A stretch of DNA of 46,555 nucleotides, taken from NCBI GenBank assembly GCA_026225565.1, contig JAMFTA010000027.1:1-46555 (forward strand), written 5' to 3'. Made by a program: the position numbers and the translations under genes. This DNA comes from Caulobacter sp. Lineage in GTDB: Bacteria > Pseudomonadota > Alphaproteobacteria > Caulobacterales > Caulobacteraceae. The notes beneath the pieces are model-generated. The model worked only from the letters and a program-made list of their open reading frames with translations, did no database searches and was not told the origin of the DNA. Below, piece by piece: positions 16,675 through 24,932 of the stretch (its first letter is position 1; each line of letters starts with the position of its first letter).

Positions 16675-18933
16675 TCAGACCGCCGTCGCCATCGCTCGCT
16701 TGGGCGAAGACCCCGCGCCAGCGCCCGGCGCATCCTCATAGGCCCGTTGCAACTGAGCGACCCGCTCCTTGTAAGCCTCCACGCCCGCGTCCTTGATCGG
16801 CCCATAGCCCGCGATCAACGATGCAGCGCCGGCCAGTTCAACCGCGATAGGCAAGGTGCGAGCCGTCACCGTCTCGGCGAGCCTCAGAACGAGATCTTGG
16901 TATTCCCCGATCAGACGGCGTTCCATCCGCCGCTCTGCGGTATAGCCGAAGAAATCGAGCGGGCCGCCGCGCAGCCCCTTCAGCCGACTGGTCAGCTTGA
17001 GGATCGGGAGAAACCAGGCGCCAAACTCGATCTTGGCCGGACGCCCGGTCTTGGCGTCCTTGCGGAAGGCCAGCAGCGGCGGCGCCAGGTTGAGGGCGAT
17101 CTTGAAATCGCCGTCGAACTGGCTTTCCAGCGATTGGCGGAACGCGGGCAGACTATAGAGGCGTGCGATCTCGTACTCGTCCTTGTAGGCCATCAGTCGC
17201 GATAGCTGATTGGCCACGTTCATCAGGAACATCTCTGTGTCCGCGACGCCGCGCGCGCTCAGCCGTTCGGCGACCTGCGCGATGAAGCTCCGGTGGCGCT
17301 CGGCATAGGCTTGGTTCTGGTAGGCGGTCAGGTGGCGACCGCGGCTGTCCAGCATCTCGACAAGTGTCCGCGGCTCGGGCGAGTCCGAGCCGGTTAGGCC
17401 CGCGAACGCCAGCAGCTCGTCCGGGAATTGCGCCGCGACGCGGCCCAGGGTCAGGGCCTGCAGGTTGGCCTTCACCGCCGTGCCGTTCAGCTTCACCGCT
17501 TCTTCGATGGCCTCCAGGCCGACGGGCAAAAGACTTTTCTGAGCCGCGAAGCCGACCATCATCAAGTTGGTAAAAATTGTGTCGCCCAAGAGCTTGGCGG
17601 CCAGGGCGTTAGCCTTGACCAGGGCGATATTGCCCTTAGCGACCCGTTGCTGGATGGCCGGAAGGAAGGTGGAGGGGCGAAGATCGAGATCCTGCCTGGT
17701 CTGGAACTCGCCGGTCGGCACGACATCCTCGTTGGCGATCACCTGGGTTTCCGGGCGCACGGTCTTGGCCACGTCCGGTCCCGAGGCGACGATCAGGTCG
17801 CAGGCGATCAGCAGGTCGGTCTGGCCGACGCCGAGCCGGGCGCTCGGGATCTGGTCGGCCCGGGCGCTGAAGCGGACGTGGCTCATCACCCCGCCCCCCT
17901 TCTGGGCCATGCCGGTCATGTCGAGCACCTTGGCGCTCTTGTCCTCGATGTGCGCGGCCATGCCCAAGATCGCGCCCACGGTCAGCACCCCCGTGCCGCC
18001 GATGCCGGTGACCAACATCGAATAGCTGTCGCTGACATCCACCACCTGTGGCTCCGGCAGCTTGGCGATCCAGGGCGCCAGGGCGGTCAGATCGAGCGCG
18101 CGCTTGGCCAAGGTGGCGCCCCGCACGCTCACGAACGACGGGCAGAAGCCTTTGACGCAACTATAGTCCTTGTTGCAGTTGGACTGATCGATCACCCGCT
18201 TGCGGCCGAATTCGGTTTCCAGCGGCTGAATGCTGACGCAGTTGGACTGGCGCGAGCAATCGCCGCAGCCTTCGCAGACCGCAGAATTGATGAACAATCG
18301 AAGATCGGGATCGGGATAGTCGCCGCGCTTGCGGCGGCGGCGTTTCTCGTTGGCGCAGGTCTGCTCGTAGACGATGGCGGTAACGCCCGATATGTCGCGC
18401 AATTCGCGCTGAACCTCGTCCAGATGGTCGCGGTGGAGGATACGCACGCCCTTGGGCAGCCTGCCGCCGCCGAACTTCTCGGGCTCGTCGCTGACCACCA
18501 CCACGGGCTTAACGCGTTCGGCCAGAAGTTCATTGACGATCAAGTCGACCGTTATGCCGCCTTCCAGCGGCTGGCCGCCGGTCATGGCGACAGCGTCATT
18601 GTAGAGGATCTTGAAGGTGACGTTCGTGTCGGAGGCCACGGCGGCGCGGATCGCCAGTATGCCTGAATGGGTATAGGTGCCGTCGCCCATGTTGGAAAAG
18701 GCGTGCTTGGTCTCGACGAAGCGTTGCGCCGCCACCCAGGGCATCCCTTCGGCGCCCATGCCGACGACATTCATCGTCTTGCGCTCGGGCATGAAGGCGG
18801 CGAGGCCGTGGCAGCCGGTCGCTCCCATGGCGAAGCTGCCCTCAGGCACCACCGTGCTGGAATTATGGGGGCAACCCGAACAAAAATAGGCGGGGCGGAT
18901 CGCCGTCGCCGGCGCGATCTCTGCTCTCTCCAT
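16675..18933 (-). CDS. Indolepyruvate:ferredoxin oxidoreductase, C-terminal part (TPP, Fe-S and gamma domains)
   Basis: The protein (about 752 residues) begins at the thiamine-diphosphate domain, with YFCSGCPHNSSTVVPEG and GMGAEGMPW. A cysteine-rich Fe-S segment follows (CEGCGDCSRQSNC and SNCNKDYSCVKGFCP). Next comes the gamma-type domain (LVTGIGGTGVLTVGAILGMAAH) and a C-terminal domain with RLIGEYQDLVLRLAETV. In proteobacteria these parts are normally fused behind the pyrimidine-binding part in one chain of about 1150 residues. Here the first 403 residues are in a separate upstream frame. Together the enzyme oxidatively decarboxylates aryl-pyruvates to aryl-acetyl-CoA, passing electrons to ferredoxin. 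The start is ATG 18933, with GTG 18936 adjacent, directly after the upstream TAG and without an obvious ribosome site. That fits coupling or a frameshift. Confidence 0.9.
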   Translation of the reverse strand: MERAEIAPATAIRPAYFCSGCPHNSSTVVPEGSFAMGATGCHGLAAFMPERKTMNVVGMGAEGMPWVAAQRFVETKHAFSNMGDGTYTHSGILAIRAAVASDTNVTFKILYNDAVAMTGGQPLEGGITVDLIVNELLAERVKPVVVVSDEPEKFGGGRLPKGVRILHRDHLDEVQRELRDISGVTAIVYEQTCANEKRRRRKRGDYPDPDLRLFINSAVCEGCGDCSRQSNCVSIQPLETEFGRKRVIDQSNCNKDYSCVKGFCPSFVSVRGATLAKRALDLTALAPWIAKLPEPQVVDVSDSYSMLVTGIGGTGVLTVGAILGMAAHIEDKSAKVLDMTGMAQKGGGVMSHVRFSARADQIPSARLGVGQTDLLIACDLIVASGPDVAKTVRPETQVIANEDVVPTGEFQTRQDLDLRPSTFLPAIQQRVAKGNIALVKANALAAKLLGDTIFTNLMMVGFAAQKSLLPVGLEAIEEAVKLNGTAVKANLQALTLGRVAAQFPDELLAFAGLTGSDSPEPRTLVEMLDSRGRHLTAYQNQAYAERHRSFIAQVAERLSARGVADTEMFLMNVANQLSRLMAYKDEYEIARLYSLPAFRQSLESQFDGDFKIALNLAPPLLAFRKDAKTGRPAKIEFGAWFLPILKLTSRLKGLRGGPLDFFGYTAERRMERRLIGEYQDLVLRLAETVTARTLPIAVELAGAASLIAGYGPIKDAGVEAYKERVAQLQRAYEDAPGAGAGSSPKRAMATAV

Positions 18934-18938
18934 CACGC

Positions 18939-20150
18939 CTAAGGCGTCCGCACGGCGGCGCTCAACACGCCCAGTCCGTCGAGCCGCTGGACAATAGCGC
19001 GCCGAACCATCGCCGGGTCCAACACGCCGTCCAGGGGAAACAGCGCCCGCCCTTGCGCGTCCCGCTTGCCGAGGATCGTCGGACGATCGCCCGCCATCCC
19101 GTAAAGCTCATTCGCGAGCTGCTCCTCGATCACCGGGCGCTTTTCCTCCACCACCAACAATTCGCGGCTGCCGGCGCATACGCCGCGGACGAAATCCTGA
19201 TCGAGAGGCCACGTCATGCCCAGCTTGACGAGGCTGACCCCAAGGGCGCGGCACTGCACCTCGTCCAGCCCGAGATCGCTCAGCGCCTGGCGGACATCCA
19301 GGTAGGACTTGCCTGCGGTGATGATCGTCAGGTTGCGGCGTTCGGCGCCAATGACGACGCGATTCAGCCCGTTGGCCCGGGCAAAGAGCACGGCCGCCGG
19401 CAACCTCGCGTTCACCACCAGCGATTCCTGCTGCAGAGCCGGCAAGCTGCGACGTAGATTGCGATCGGGGCCGCCCGTTATATCCGGTCGAACGATCGAG
19501 ATCGCCGGCAGGGTCACCGACGATGTGAGATCGAGCGTGTCAGTGACAGTCTTGAGCCCCACGTAAAGGCCGCTGAACCGGGACAGCTCCCAGCCCAACT
19601 GACCATATTCGAGAATCTCGTCGGTCGTGGAAGGCGCCAGGATCGGGATGAAGCCGGCGATCAGCGTGTGCTCGGATTGATGGGCCGAAGCTGACGACTT
19701 GGCGGCGTGGTCGTCGCCCGCCACCACCAGCACGCCGCCGTGGATCGCCGTGCCTTCGAAGTTGGCGAGCTTGAGCGCCTCGCAGGCCCGATCGACGCCC
19801 AGGCCTTTGGCGTACCACATGGCGAACACGCCCTGGAATTTCGACTTGCCGAACCACTGCAGCTGCTGGGCGCCGCGCAGGCTGGTGGCCGCCAGCTCTT
19901 CATTGAGGCCCGGCTCGAAATGGATGTCGTAGGCTTGCAGCCGTTTGCTCGACGCCCAGAGCTGGGCATCGAGCGTAGTGATCGGCGAACCCCGATAGCC
20001 GGTGATATAGCCACCGGTGACCAGGCCCGCCGCCCGGTCGCGGCGCGCCTGATCGAGAGGCAGACGCACCAGCGCCTGCATCGATGACAGGAATATCTGG
20101 CCCGTCCGCTGCTCGTAGCGGTCATCAAGCGTCAAGACAGTTTTGGTCAC
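18939..20150 (-). CDS. Indolepyruvate:ferredoxin oxidoreductase, N-terminal part (pyrimidine-binding and middle domains)
   Basis: The 403-residue protein matches the first third of the fused bacterial enzyme. LTLDDRYEQRTGQIFLSSMQ and GGYITGYRGSPITTLDAQLW form the pyrimidine-binding domain. GVLVVAGDDHAAKSSASAHQSE and the transketolase-like middle domain (LTIITAGKSYLDVRQALSDLG) follow. It ends in the linker just before the thiamine domain. The stop TAG is two bases from the start of the next gene, in a different frame. Combined length (about 1156) equals that of the usual single-chain enzyme. It follows the Rieske oxygenase gene by 29 bases in a four-gene minus-strand operon (amidohydrolase, oxygenase, two oxidoreductase parts). 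Either a genuine gene split or a one-base frameshift in the linker would explain the arrangement. Confidence 0.9.
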   Translation of the reverse strand: MTKTVLTLDDRYEQRTGQIFLSSMQALVRLPLDQARRDRAAGLVTGGYITGYRGSPITTLDAQLWASSKRLQAYDIHFEPGLNEELAATSLRGAQQLQWFGKSKFQGVFAMWYAKGLGVDRACEALKLANFEGTAIHGGVLVVAGDDHAAKSSASAHQSEHTLIAGFIPILAPSTTDEILEYGQLGWELSRFSGLYVGLKTVTDTLDLTSSVTLPAISIVRPDITGGPDRNLRRSLPALQQESLVVNARLPAAVLFARANGLNRVVIGAERRNLTIITAGKSYLDVRQALSDLGLDEVQCRALGVSLVKLGMTWPLDQDFVRGVCAGSRELLVVEEKRPVIEEQLANELYGMAGDRPTILGKRDAQGRALFPLDGVLDPAMVRRAIVQRLDGLGVLSAAVRTP

Positions 20151-20179
20151 GGGCGCGCTCCGGCCAACGGACGCGCCGT

Positions 20180-21607
20180 CTAGCCCACCTTCGGACGTTG
20201 CCAGTTCGGCCGCTTGGGCTCCATGGCCATATACTTGTCCACGGCCTTCTCGAAGTGACGGATGCGGATCTCCTGGTAGTTGCCCAGGGTCAGTCCGTGC
20301 TTGGCGCTGGCCTCCAGCCCCTCTTGCTGGGCGTAGAGATTGTCGGTGTCCTGATCGAGAATCCGGCCAAAGCCTGGGTCCATGCCCTCCGCCTCGGTGA
20401 AGGACTGGCCGTCGGTGAGCACCACCGGTTCGGCCGGAGCCGGGCGGGGGCCGTCCAGCGGGACCGGACGCATGAACATCACCTCGTAGATGCAGCGGCG
20501 ATGGTCGCGGGGATCGGGCCGGAAGCGATAGACCATCGGCAGGGAGATGCCCGGAAAGACATAGGTGTTGGGGAAGACGGTATAGGAGAAGCAGTCGAGG
20601 ATTTCCGAATCCGAGATCTTGCTCAGATCGCTGTTGGTCGCCTGCTCGAACATGCCGCGGAACATGTCCGCCATGGCCTGCCGGGCGGTCCCCTCCCCGA
20701 CGGTCGGCCGTTCCCCGGCCAGCATACTGCCATCGCCGACCGTGAACTGGTCCAGGATGTCCTGCTCGCTGTACTGACCCTCCAGGTGGGGGCTGCAGAC
20801 GCCGAGTGGCGAGATGAAGCGGTTCACGTGCTCGCCATAAACGTCGTACTGCGAGTTGGCGTCGGCGTTGGACGGCGCCACCTGCGGATGGGTCTCGATG
20901 ACGTGATAGGCCTCCAGAAAGGCCTCGACCGTCAGCTTCCAGTTGGCCGGGAAGGCTTTCTGGACATGGACGTGGATGTAGCGGTCTTCGAGCTTCCAGG
21001 CCTTGAAATGGGCCAGCGCCTCCTCACCGAGGTAGTCCTCCAGGGTCGGCGCGTCGGCATCCATATTGACCCACACAAAGCCCCCGAGCGTCTGGACCCG
21101 CGCCTGGGGCAGCTTGAAGGTCTCGGGATCGGCGTGCGGGAAGTCCCAGTTGCAGACGATCCGCTTGTTGCTCCCGTCCAGGTTCCAGCTCCAGCCGTGG
21201 AAGGGGCATTGGAACTCGGCCGCGCTGCCCTCGGTGCCCGACGGGCGCAGCTTGGTGCCGCGATGGAGGCAGGCGTTGAAATAGGCCCGGATATCGTCCT
21301 TGGCGACGCGGGTGACGATGAACGAATAGGAGCCCAGATCGTAGACATAGTAGTCGCCGACATTGGGGATGTGCTCCTCGCGGCAGGCGAATTGCCAGGT
21401 CCGCGTCCAAAGGCGCTCCATCTCCCCCTTGGCGTAGGCGGGGTCGATATAGCGGTCGGTCGAGATGTCTTCGTCGCCGAGGAACTCATACGACTCCGAA
21501 CGCACCCAGCCCGGCGCGACCACCTTGTCCTTGGCGATGATTTCCTGCGTGCTCAAGGCCGGGCAGCGGGCCTCCCCGGACTCCAGCTTACCAACCTGGA
21601 TGTTCAT
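20180..21607 (-). CDS. Rieske non-haem iron oxygenase, alpha subunit
   Basis: The 475-residue protein has a Rieske [2Fe-2S] domain with CLHRG (C113, H115) and CPFHGW (C134, H137). A catalytic domain holds mononuclear iron ligands H235 and H240 in EAYHVIETH, and probably D338 in SEILDCFSYTVFPN. These enzymes add oxygen to aromatic rings or other C-H bonds with electrons from a ferredoxin/reductase. The bridging residue between the Rieske and iron centres, Asp in naphthalene dioxygenase, is Glu here (E232), as in carnitine oxygenase CntA. No beta subunit gene is adjacent, so an alpha-only trimer is likely. It lies between the amidohydrolase and indolepyruvate oxidoreductase genes, in one probable operon. 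The substrate is unknown. Confidence 0.92.
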   Translation of the reverse strand: MNIQVGKLESGEARCPALSTQEIIAKDKVVAPGWVRSESYEFLGDEDISTDRYIDPAYAKGEMERLWTRTWQFACREEHIPNVGDYYVYDLGSYSFIVTRVAKDDIRAYFNACLHRGTKLRPSGTEGSAAEFQCPFHGWSWNLDGSNKRIVCNWDFPHADPETFKLPQARVQTLGGFVWVNMDADAPTLEDYLGEEALAHFKAWKLEDRYIHVHVQKAFPANWKLTVEAFLEAYHVIETHPQVAPSNADANSQYDVYGEHVNRFISPLGVCSPHLEGQYSEQDILDQFTVGDGSMLAGERPTVGEGTARQAMADMFRGMFEQATNSDLSKISDSEILDCFSYTVFPNTYVFPGISLPMVYRFRPDPRDHRRCIYEVMFMRPVPLDGPRPAPAEPVVLTDGQSFTEAEGMDPGFGRILDQDTDNLYAQQEGLEASAKHGLTLGNYQEIRIRHFEKAVDKYMAMEPKRPNWQRPKVG

Positions 21608-21634
21608 CTCTGGTCTCCGATTCCCAAAACGTGG

Positions 21635-22909
21635 TCACGCCGCCGCGCTGCGCCGTTCGGCGCTGGTGTCGTTCTTGTAGAGTTGACCGTCCTTCATGAT
21701 CATCGCCAGCCGGGTCTTGTCGGTCAGGATGTTCAAGTTCTTCAGCGGGTCGCCGTTGACCAGCAGCAGGTCAGCCAGCGCGCCTTCGCTGATCGTGCCC
21801 AGGTCGCCGCCGTCGCGCATGGCCAAGCCGCCGTTGCGCGTGGCGCAGAGCAGCGCCCCTTCCGGGGTGTAGCCATAGTAATCGACGAAGAACTGCAGGT
21901 CGCGGGCGTTGGTGCCCTGCGCGCTCCAGGTGAAGCCGTAGTCGCCGCCGATCAGGTGGCGGATGCCGCGCTTGCGCAGTTCGGTGTGGGTCTTGGCGGA
22001 GGCTTCGAGCAGGACGTCGATGCCCATATAGCCGCCGACCTCGGCCGACAGGCCAGCGCCCGCCGCCTCGTTGTTCATGATGGTGTGGAACAGGCTGACC
22101 GTCGGGACCACGAAGATGCGATCCTTGGCGGCCTCCAGCATGTCGAGGGTTTCTTCGTCGGAATATTCGCAGTGGAACAGAACGTCGACGCCCGCGCGCA
22201 GGCAGTTTTGAGTGCCGGCGATCGAGCGCGTATGGGCGTTCACCTTGCGGCCGAAGCTGTGGGCCGTCTCCACCGCCATGCGAATCTCGTCCAGCGACAT
22301 GGGCGTCGTGTTCGCGGGGGTGTTCGGGTAGAAGGGGTCGCCCGACACGTCGAGCTTGATATTGTCGCAGCCTTCACGGCAGCAAAGCCGAACGGCCTTA
22401 CGCATTTCTTCGGGTCCATCGACGACGATCGAAGGCCCGTTGCGCGGGTTGTGCAGCCTAGTCTCGTCGCCCATACCGCCCGTGACGGTGATCTCCAACG
22501 ATCCCGCGCGGATGCGGGGACCCGGCAGGCGGCCGGCGTCGACCTCATTACGCACCGCAACATCCAGGCGCAGCTTGGCGGCGGAAGCGCCATAGGCGCT
22601 GGTGAAACCATGATCCAGGAGCACCTTAGCCACGCGCGCCGTGAGCAGCGTGTGCTCTTCAGGCGGCGGCGCGATAAGGTCTTCGGTCGAGCCGACCGCC
22701 TCGAACGACAAGTGCGCGTGGCCTTCGGTCATGCCAGGCATGAGCGTCATGCCCGCGCCGTCGATGACATCGCAATCCGTCCGCCCGAGCTGCCCCGGCG
22801 TGCGCGACACCGCACGAATCCGGTTTCCCTCGACAAGGACGTCGCCAGGGAAGGCGCCGCCGCCGCTTGCATCCCAAACCTTCGCGCCGGCGATCAGGGT
22901 GTTGCCCAT
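21635..22909 (-). CDS. Amidohydrolase-superfamily metal-dependent hydrolase
   Basis: The 424-residue protein has the usual composite beta-sandwich at both ends around a TIM barrel. Metal and catalytic residues are all visible: HAH (H64, H66), the likely carboxylated lysine K185 in DNIKLDVSG, H226 in VNAHTRS, H246 in LFHCEY and D323 in GGDYGFTW. The set resembles imidazolonepropionase/prolidase-like members that hydrolyse cyclic amides, lactams or related C-N bonds, but substrate cannot be assigned. ATG 22909 is chosen because AGAGGA lies eight bases upstream; an in-frame ATG at 22927 would place that site inside the gene. It heads the operon with a Rieske oxygenase and the indolepyruvate oxidoreductase, so it may process a ring-oxidised intermediate. 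Confidence 0.9.
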   Translation of the reverse strand: MGNTLIAGAKVWDASGGGAFPGDVLVEGNRIRAVSRTPGQLGRTDCDVIDGAGMTLMPGMTEGHAHLSFEAVGSTEDLIAPPPEEHTLLTARVAKVLLDHGFTSAYGASAAKLRLDVAVRNEVDAGRLPGPRIRAGSLEITVTGGMGDETRLHNPRNGPSIVVDGPEEMRKAVRLCCREGCDNIKLDVSGDPFYPNTPANTTPMSLDEIRMAVETAHSFGRKVNAHTRSIAGTQNCLRAGVDVLFHCEYSDEETLDMLEAAKDRIFVVPTVSLFHTIMNNEAAGAGLSAEVGGYMGIDVLLEASAKTHTELRKRGIRHLIGGDYGFTWSAQGTNARDLQFFVDYYGYTPEGALLCATRNGGLAMRDGGDLGTISEGALADLLLVNGDPLKNLNILTDKTRLAMIMKDGQLYKNDTSAERRSAAA

Positions 22910-23121
22910 TGGATCGTTCCTCTCCATCCGCGTATCGACGAACCGGCCTTAGAATACCGCCTCGCGCCTCTGCTTCTGAATGATCGGACATGCACCCGCA
23001 TTTGTCTGCGTCTGCTAGCGCCGCGCCCCGCCGTTGTCTGGCGCGGACAAGTTCGCCATCGTTAGCCGCCTGGACCCCACCCACGACCGGGAGGATGAGG
23101 GCGGCAAGATGGCGATAGTCG
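22910..23121. promoter_or_regulatory. Divergent intergenic region with an inverted repeat
   Basis: This region separates the divergent amidohydrolase operon and VOC gene. TTGTC at 23035-23039 and GACAA at 23047-23051 form an inverted repeat with a seven-base centre, a plausible operator. A similar TTTGTC half lies at 23003-23008. No classical promoter hexamers were obvious. Confidence 0.4.
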
Positions 23122-23595
23122 ATGATCAGAGGCATCCACCACGTAGGCGTCCATGTCCGCGATCTGGACCGGATGATCGCATTCTACCGTGACGCCTTCG
23201 GATTCGAAACGGTCGGCGACGAGTACCAATGGCGTGACGAGCCGATCATCGACCAGATCATCAACGTGCCGGGCTCGGCCGCGCGCACGATCATGATGCG
23301 CGCCGGCAGCTGCTATATCGAGCTCTTTCAGTTCCTTGCGCCCGAGCCCACCTCCACGAAACCGCTCGATCCCTATGACAAGGGCTACACCCACTTCTGC
23401 GTCGACGTCACCGACATCGAACAGGAATATAAGCGGCTGAAGGGGCTGGGCATGACCTTCGGCTCGCCGCACCCGGTCGACGCCGGCCATGTGAAATCAG
23501 TCTATGGCCGCGATCCCGAAGGCAATGTCATCGAAATTCAGGAGACCGCCACGGCCTGCGCTTTCCGGCTGGACAAGCTGCCGGCGCTGGCGTGA
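23122..23595 (+). CDS. VOC (glyoxalase/dioxygenase superfamily) protein
   Basis: The 157-residue protein has two beta-alpha-beta-beta-beta modules of the vicinal-oxygen-chelate fold. These are IRGIHHVGVHVRDLDRMIAFY at the start and YTHFCVDVTDIEQEYKRLKG in the second half. Candidate metal ligands are H7, E67, H91 and E138 (GNVIEIQE), the spacing seen in methylmalonyl-CoA epimerase and glyoxalase-like members. It could therefore be an epimerase, isomerase or small dioxygenase; sequence alone does not decide. It is transcribed divergently from the amidohydrolase/Rieske operon and converges on the ferredoxin gene. It is likely part of the same catabolic set. The ATG at 23122 matches the fold's N-terminus, although the ribosome site is weak. 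Confidence 0.9.
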   Translation: MIRGIHHVGVHVRDLDRMIAFYRDAFGFETVGDEYQWRDEPIIDQIINVPGSAARTIMMRAGSCYIELFQFLAPEPTSTKPLDPYDKGYTHFCVDVTDIEQEYKRLKGLGMTFGSPHPVDAGHVKSVYGRDPEGNVIEIQETATACAFRLDKLPALA

Positions 23596-23608
23596 ATCCG
23601 GCGCCTCT

Positions 23609-23633
23609 GACCGCGACGACATAGGTCGCCGTC
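23609..23633. terminator. Hairpin between convergent genes
   Basis: GAC-C-GCGAC and GTCGC-C-GTC can pair as an eight-base-pair stem with one C-C mismatch and a seven-base loop. It sits in the 37-base gap between the convergent VOC and ferredoxin genes. There is no T-run, so it is only a possible terminator. Confidence 0.35.
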
Positions 23634-23962
23634 TAGTATATCGGCGCGACCGTGACCTTCAGCCCGTCGAGCGCATCGCTCAGCTTGATCTGACATGCAA
23701 GTCGGCTGTTGCTCAGCTGAACCTCGGAAACCATGTCGAGCATTGCGGCCTCGATATCGTCGGGCGGGCCGACGCGATCCTCCCATTGGGGATCCACATA
23801 GACGTGACATGTGGCGCAGGCGCAGGCGCCGCCGCAATCGGCGAGGATGCCCTCGACGCCGTTGGCCCGGCCGACTTCCATCAGCGATTGGTTGGGCGCG
23901 ACCCCCGTGATGGTCCTCACCGTTCCATTGTCTTCGACGAACGTCACCGTCAGGCTGCTCAT
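23633..23962 (-). CDS. Adrenodoxin-type [2Fe-2S] ferredoxin
   Basis: The 109-residue protein has the cluster motif C43-x5-C49-x2-C52 in CGGACACATC and the fourth ligand C90 in RLACQI. C47 lies within the motif and is extra. The acidic stretch around PDDIEAAMLDMVSE is the partner-binding surface of adrenodoxin/putidaredoxin-type ferredoxins, which deliver electrons from an FAD reductase to a cytochrome P450. It is the last gene of a minus-strand set with an SDR, a P450 and a second SDR, so its natural partner is probably the P450 at 24933-26246. It could also serve the Rieske oxygenases. No cognate reductase gene is in the window. Confidence 0.94.
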   Translation of the reverse strand: MSSLTVTFVEDNGTVRTITGVAPNQSLMEVGRANGVEGILADCGGACACATCHVYVDPQWEDRVGPPDDIEAAMLDMVSEVQLSNSRLACQIKLSDALDGLKVTVAPIY

Positions 23963-24044
23963 GGCGCCCAGTCTCCTTTACCGCACAGCCTCGACGGCCG
24001 CGTCCATCGTTCCAGCCCCGTTTGCGCAGGCGTCGGCCTTGGCA

Positions 24045-24884
24045 TTATTCAGCCAAAGCCTTGGCTTGCGCGGCAAGCAGCTCTTCGAGATGATTCACCG
24101 AGTCCCCAGCGGAAATACCGCCGTCAACCGGCAGGATGGCGCCCGTGATCTGCGCCGCTCGCTCGCCTGCCAGGAACAGCGCAGCCTGGGCTACATCCTC
24201 AGGCACGCCGTCCCGCTTATAAGGCTTGTTGGAATCCCAGATGGGAGCCATGGCCCTTTCCACCCGCTCAGCCGCCTCGGCCGAGACCTGCGATGTGGTC
24301 ATCGAACGGATCGGCGTGCGGATATGGCCTGGGGCCATGCAGTTCACACGGATGCGGTGCTTGGCCAGATCGATGGCCAGGGACTTGGTGAGGTGGATCA
24401 CCGCCGCCTTCGAGGCGCGATAGCTCATCAGCGCTTGGCCCGCCATAATCCCCGCGATCGACGCATTGTTGAGAATGACGCCGCCGCCGTTCTTGGCCAT
24501 GTGCCGACCGGCCCGTTGGGCTCCGATCATCACCCCATAAAGGTTGATGCCGATGACCTTGTGGAAATCCTCGAGGTCGTCGTCGAGGAATTGCGGGTGC
24601 CGTCCGCCGGAGATCCCGGCGTTGTTGAACATGATGTGCAATCCGCCGAACCGCTCCACCGCCAGATCGACCGCCGCCTGAATCTCATCGGGCTTGGAGA
24701 CATCCACGCGCTGGAACAGGGCCGCCTCGCCCAGGGCGTCGGCCAGAGCCTTGCCGCCCGCCTCATCGACATCGGCGATGACGACCTTGGCGCCTTCGGC
24801 GACGAAGGTCTCGACCGTCGCTCGGCCGATGCCGCCCGCCCCGCCCGTGACGATGGCGACCTTGCCCAATAATTCCTGACCCAA
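24045..24884 (-). CDS. Short-chain dehydrogenase/reductase
   Basis: This classical SDR has about 279 residues. The cofactor-binding motif is TGGAGGIG near the N-terminus, with an acidic residue after beta-2 (IADVDE) that favours NAD over NADP. NNAG follows, then catalytic Ser in NNASIAG and YxxxK in SYRASKAA. It oxidises or reduces a hydroxyl/keto group in the cytoplasm. Compared with typical SDRs it has a longer C-terminal tail (HLEELLAAQAKALAE). A GTG at 24896 opens the longest frame, but a TTG at 24884 has GGTGGAG six bases upstream and gives the usual N-terminus, so it is preferred. It lies between the ferredoxin and P450 genes, and so may oxidise the P450 product. Confidence 0.92.
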   Translation of the reverse strand: MGQELLGKVAIVTGGAGGIGRATVETFVAEGAKVVIADVDEAGGKALADALGEAALFQRVDVSKPDEIQAAVDLAVERFGGLHIMFNNAGISGGRHPQFLDDDLEDFHKVIGINLYGVMIGAQRAGRHMAKNGGGVILNNASIAGIMAGQALMSYRASKAAVIHLTKSLAIDLAKHRIRVNCMAPGHIRTPIRSMTTSQVSAEAAERVERAMAPIWDSNKPYKRDGVPEDVAQAALFLAGERAAQITGAILPVDGGISAGDSVNHLEELLAAQAKALAE

Positions 24885-24932
24885 TGAAATCTCCACCTAT
24901 TCGTTACAGTCGCCGCAGCGCTCGCCTCATGC

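Noticed and set aside
20084-23065. 993-codon plus-strand open frame
   Set aside because: It lies antisense to the Rieske oxygenase and amidohydrolase genes, which have clear motifs. Its protein is low-complexity and typical of high-GC antisense frames.
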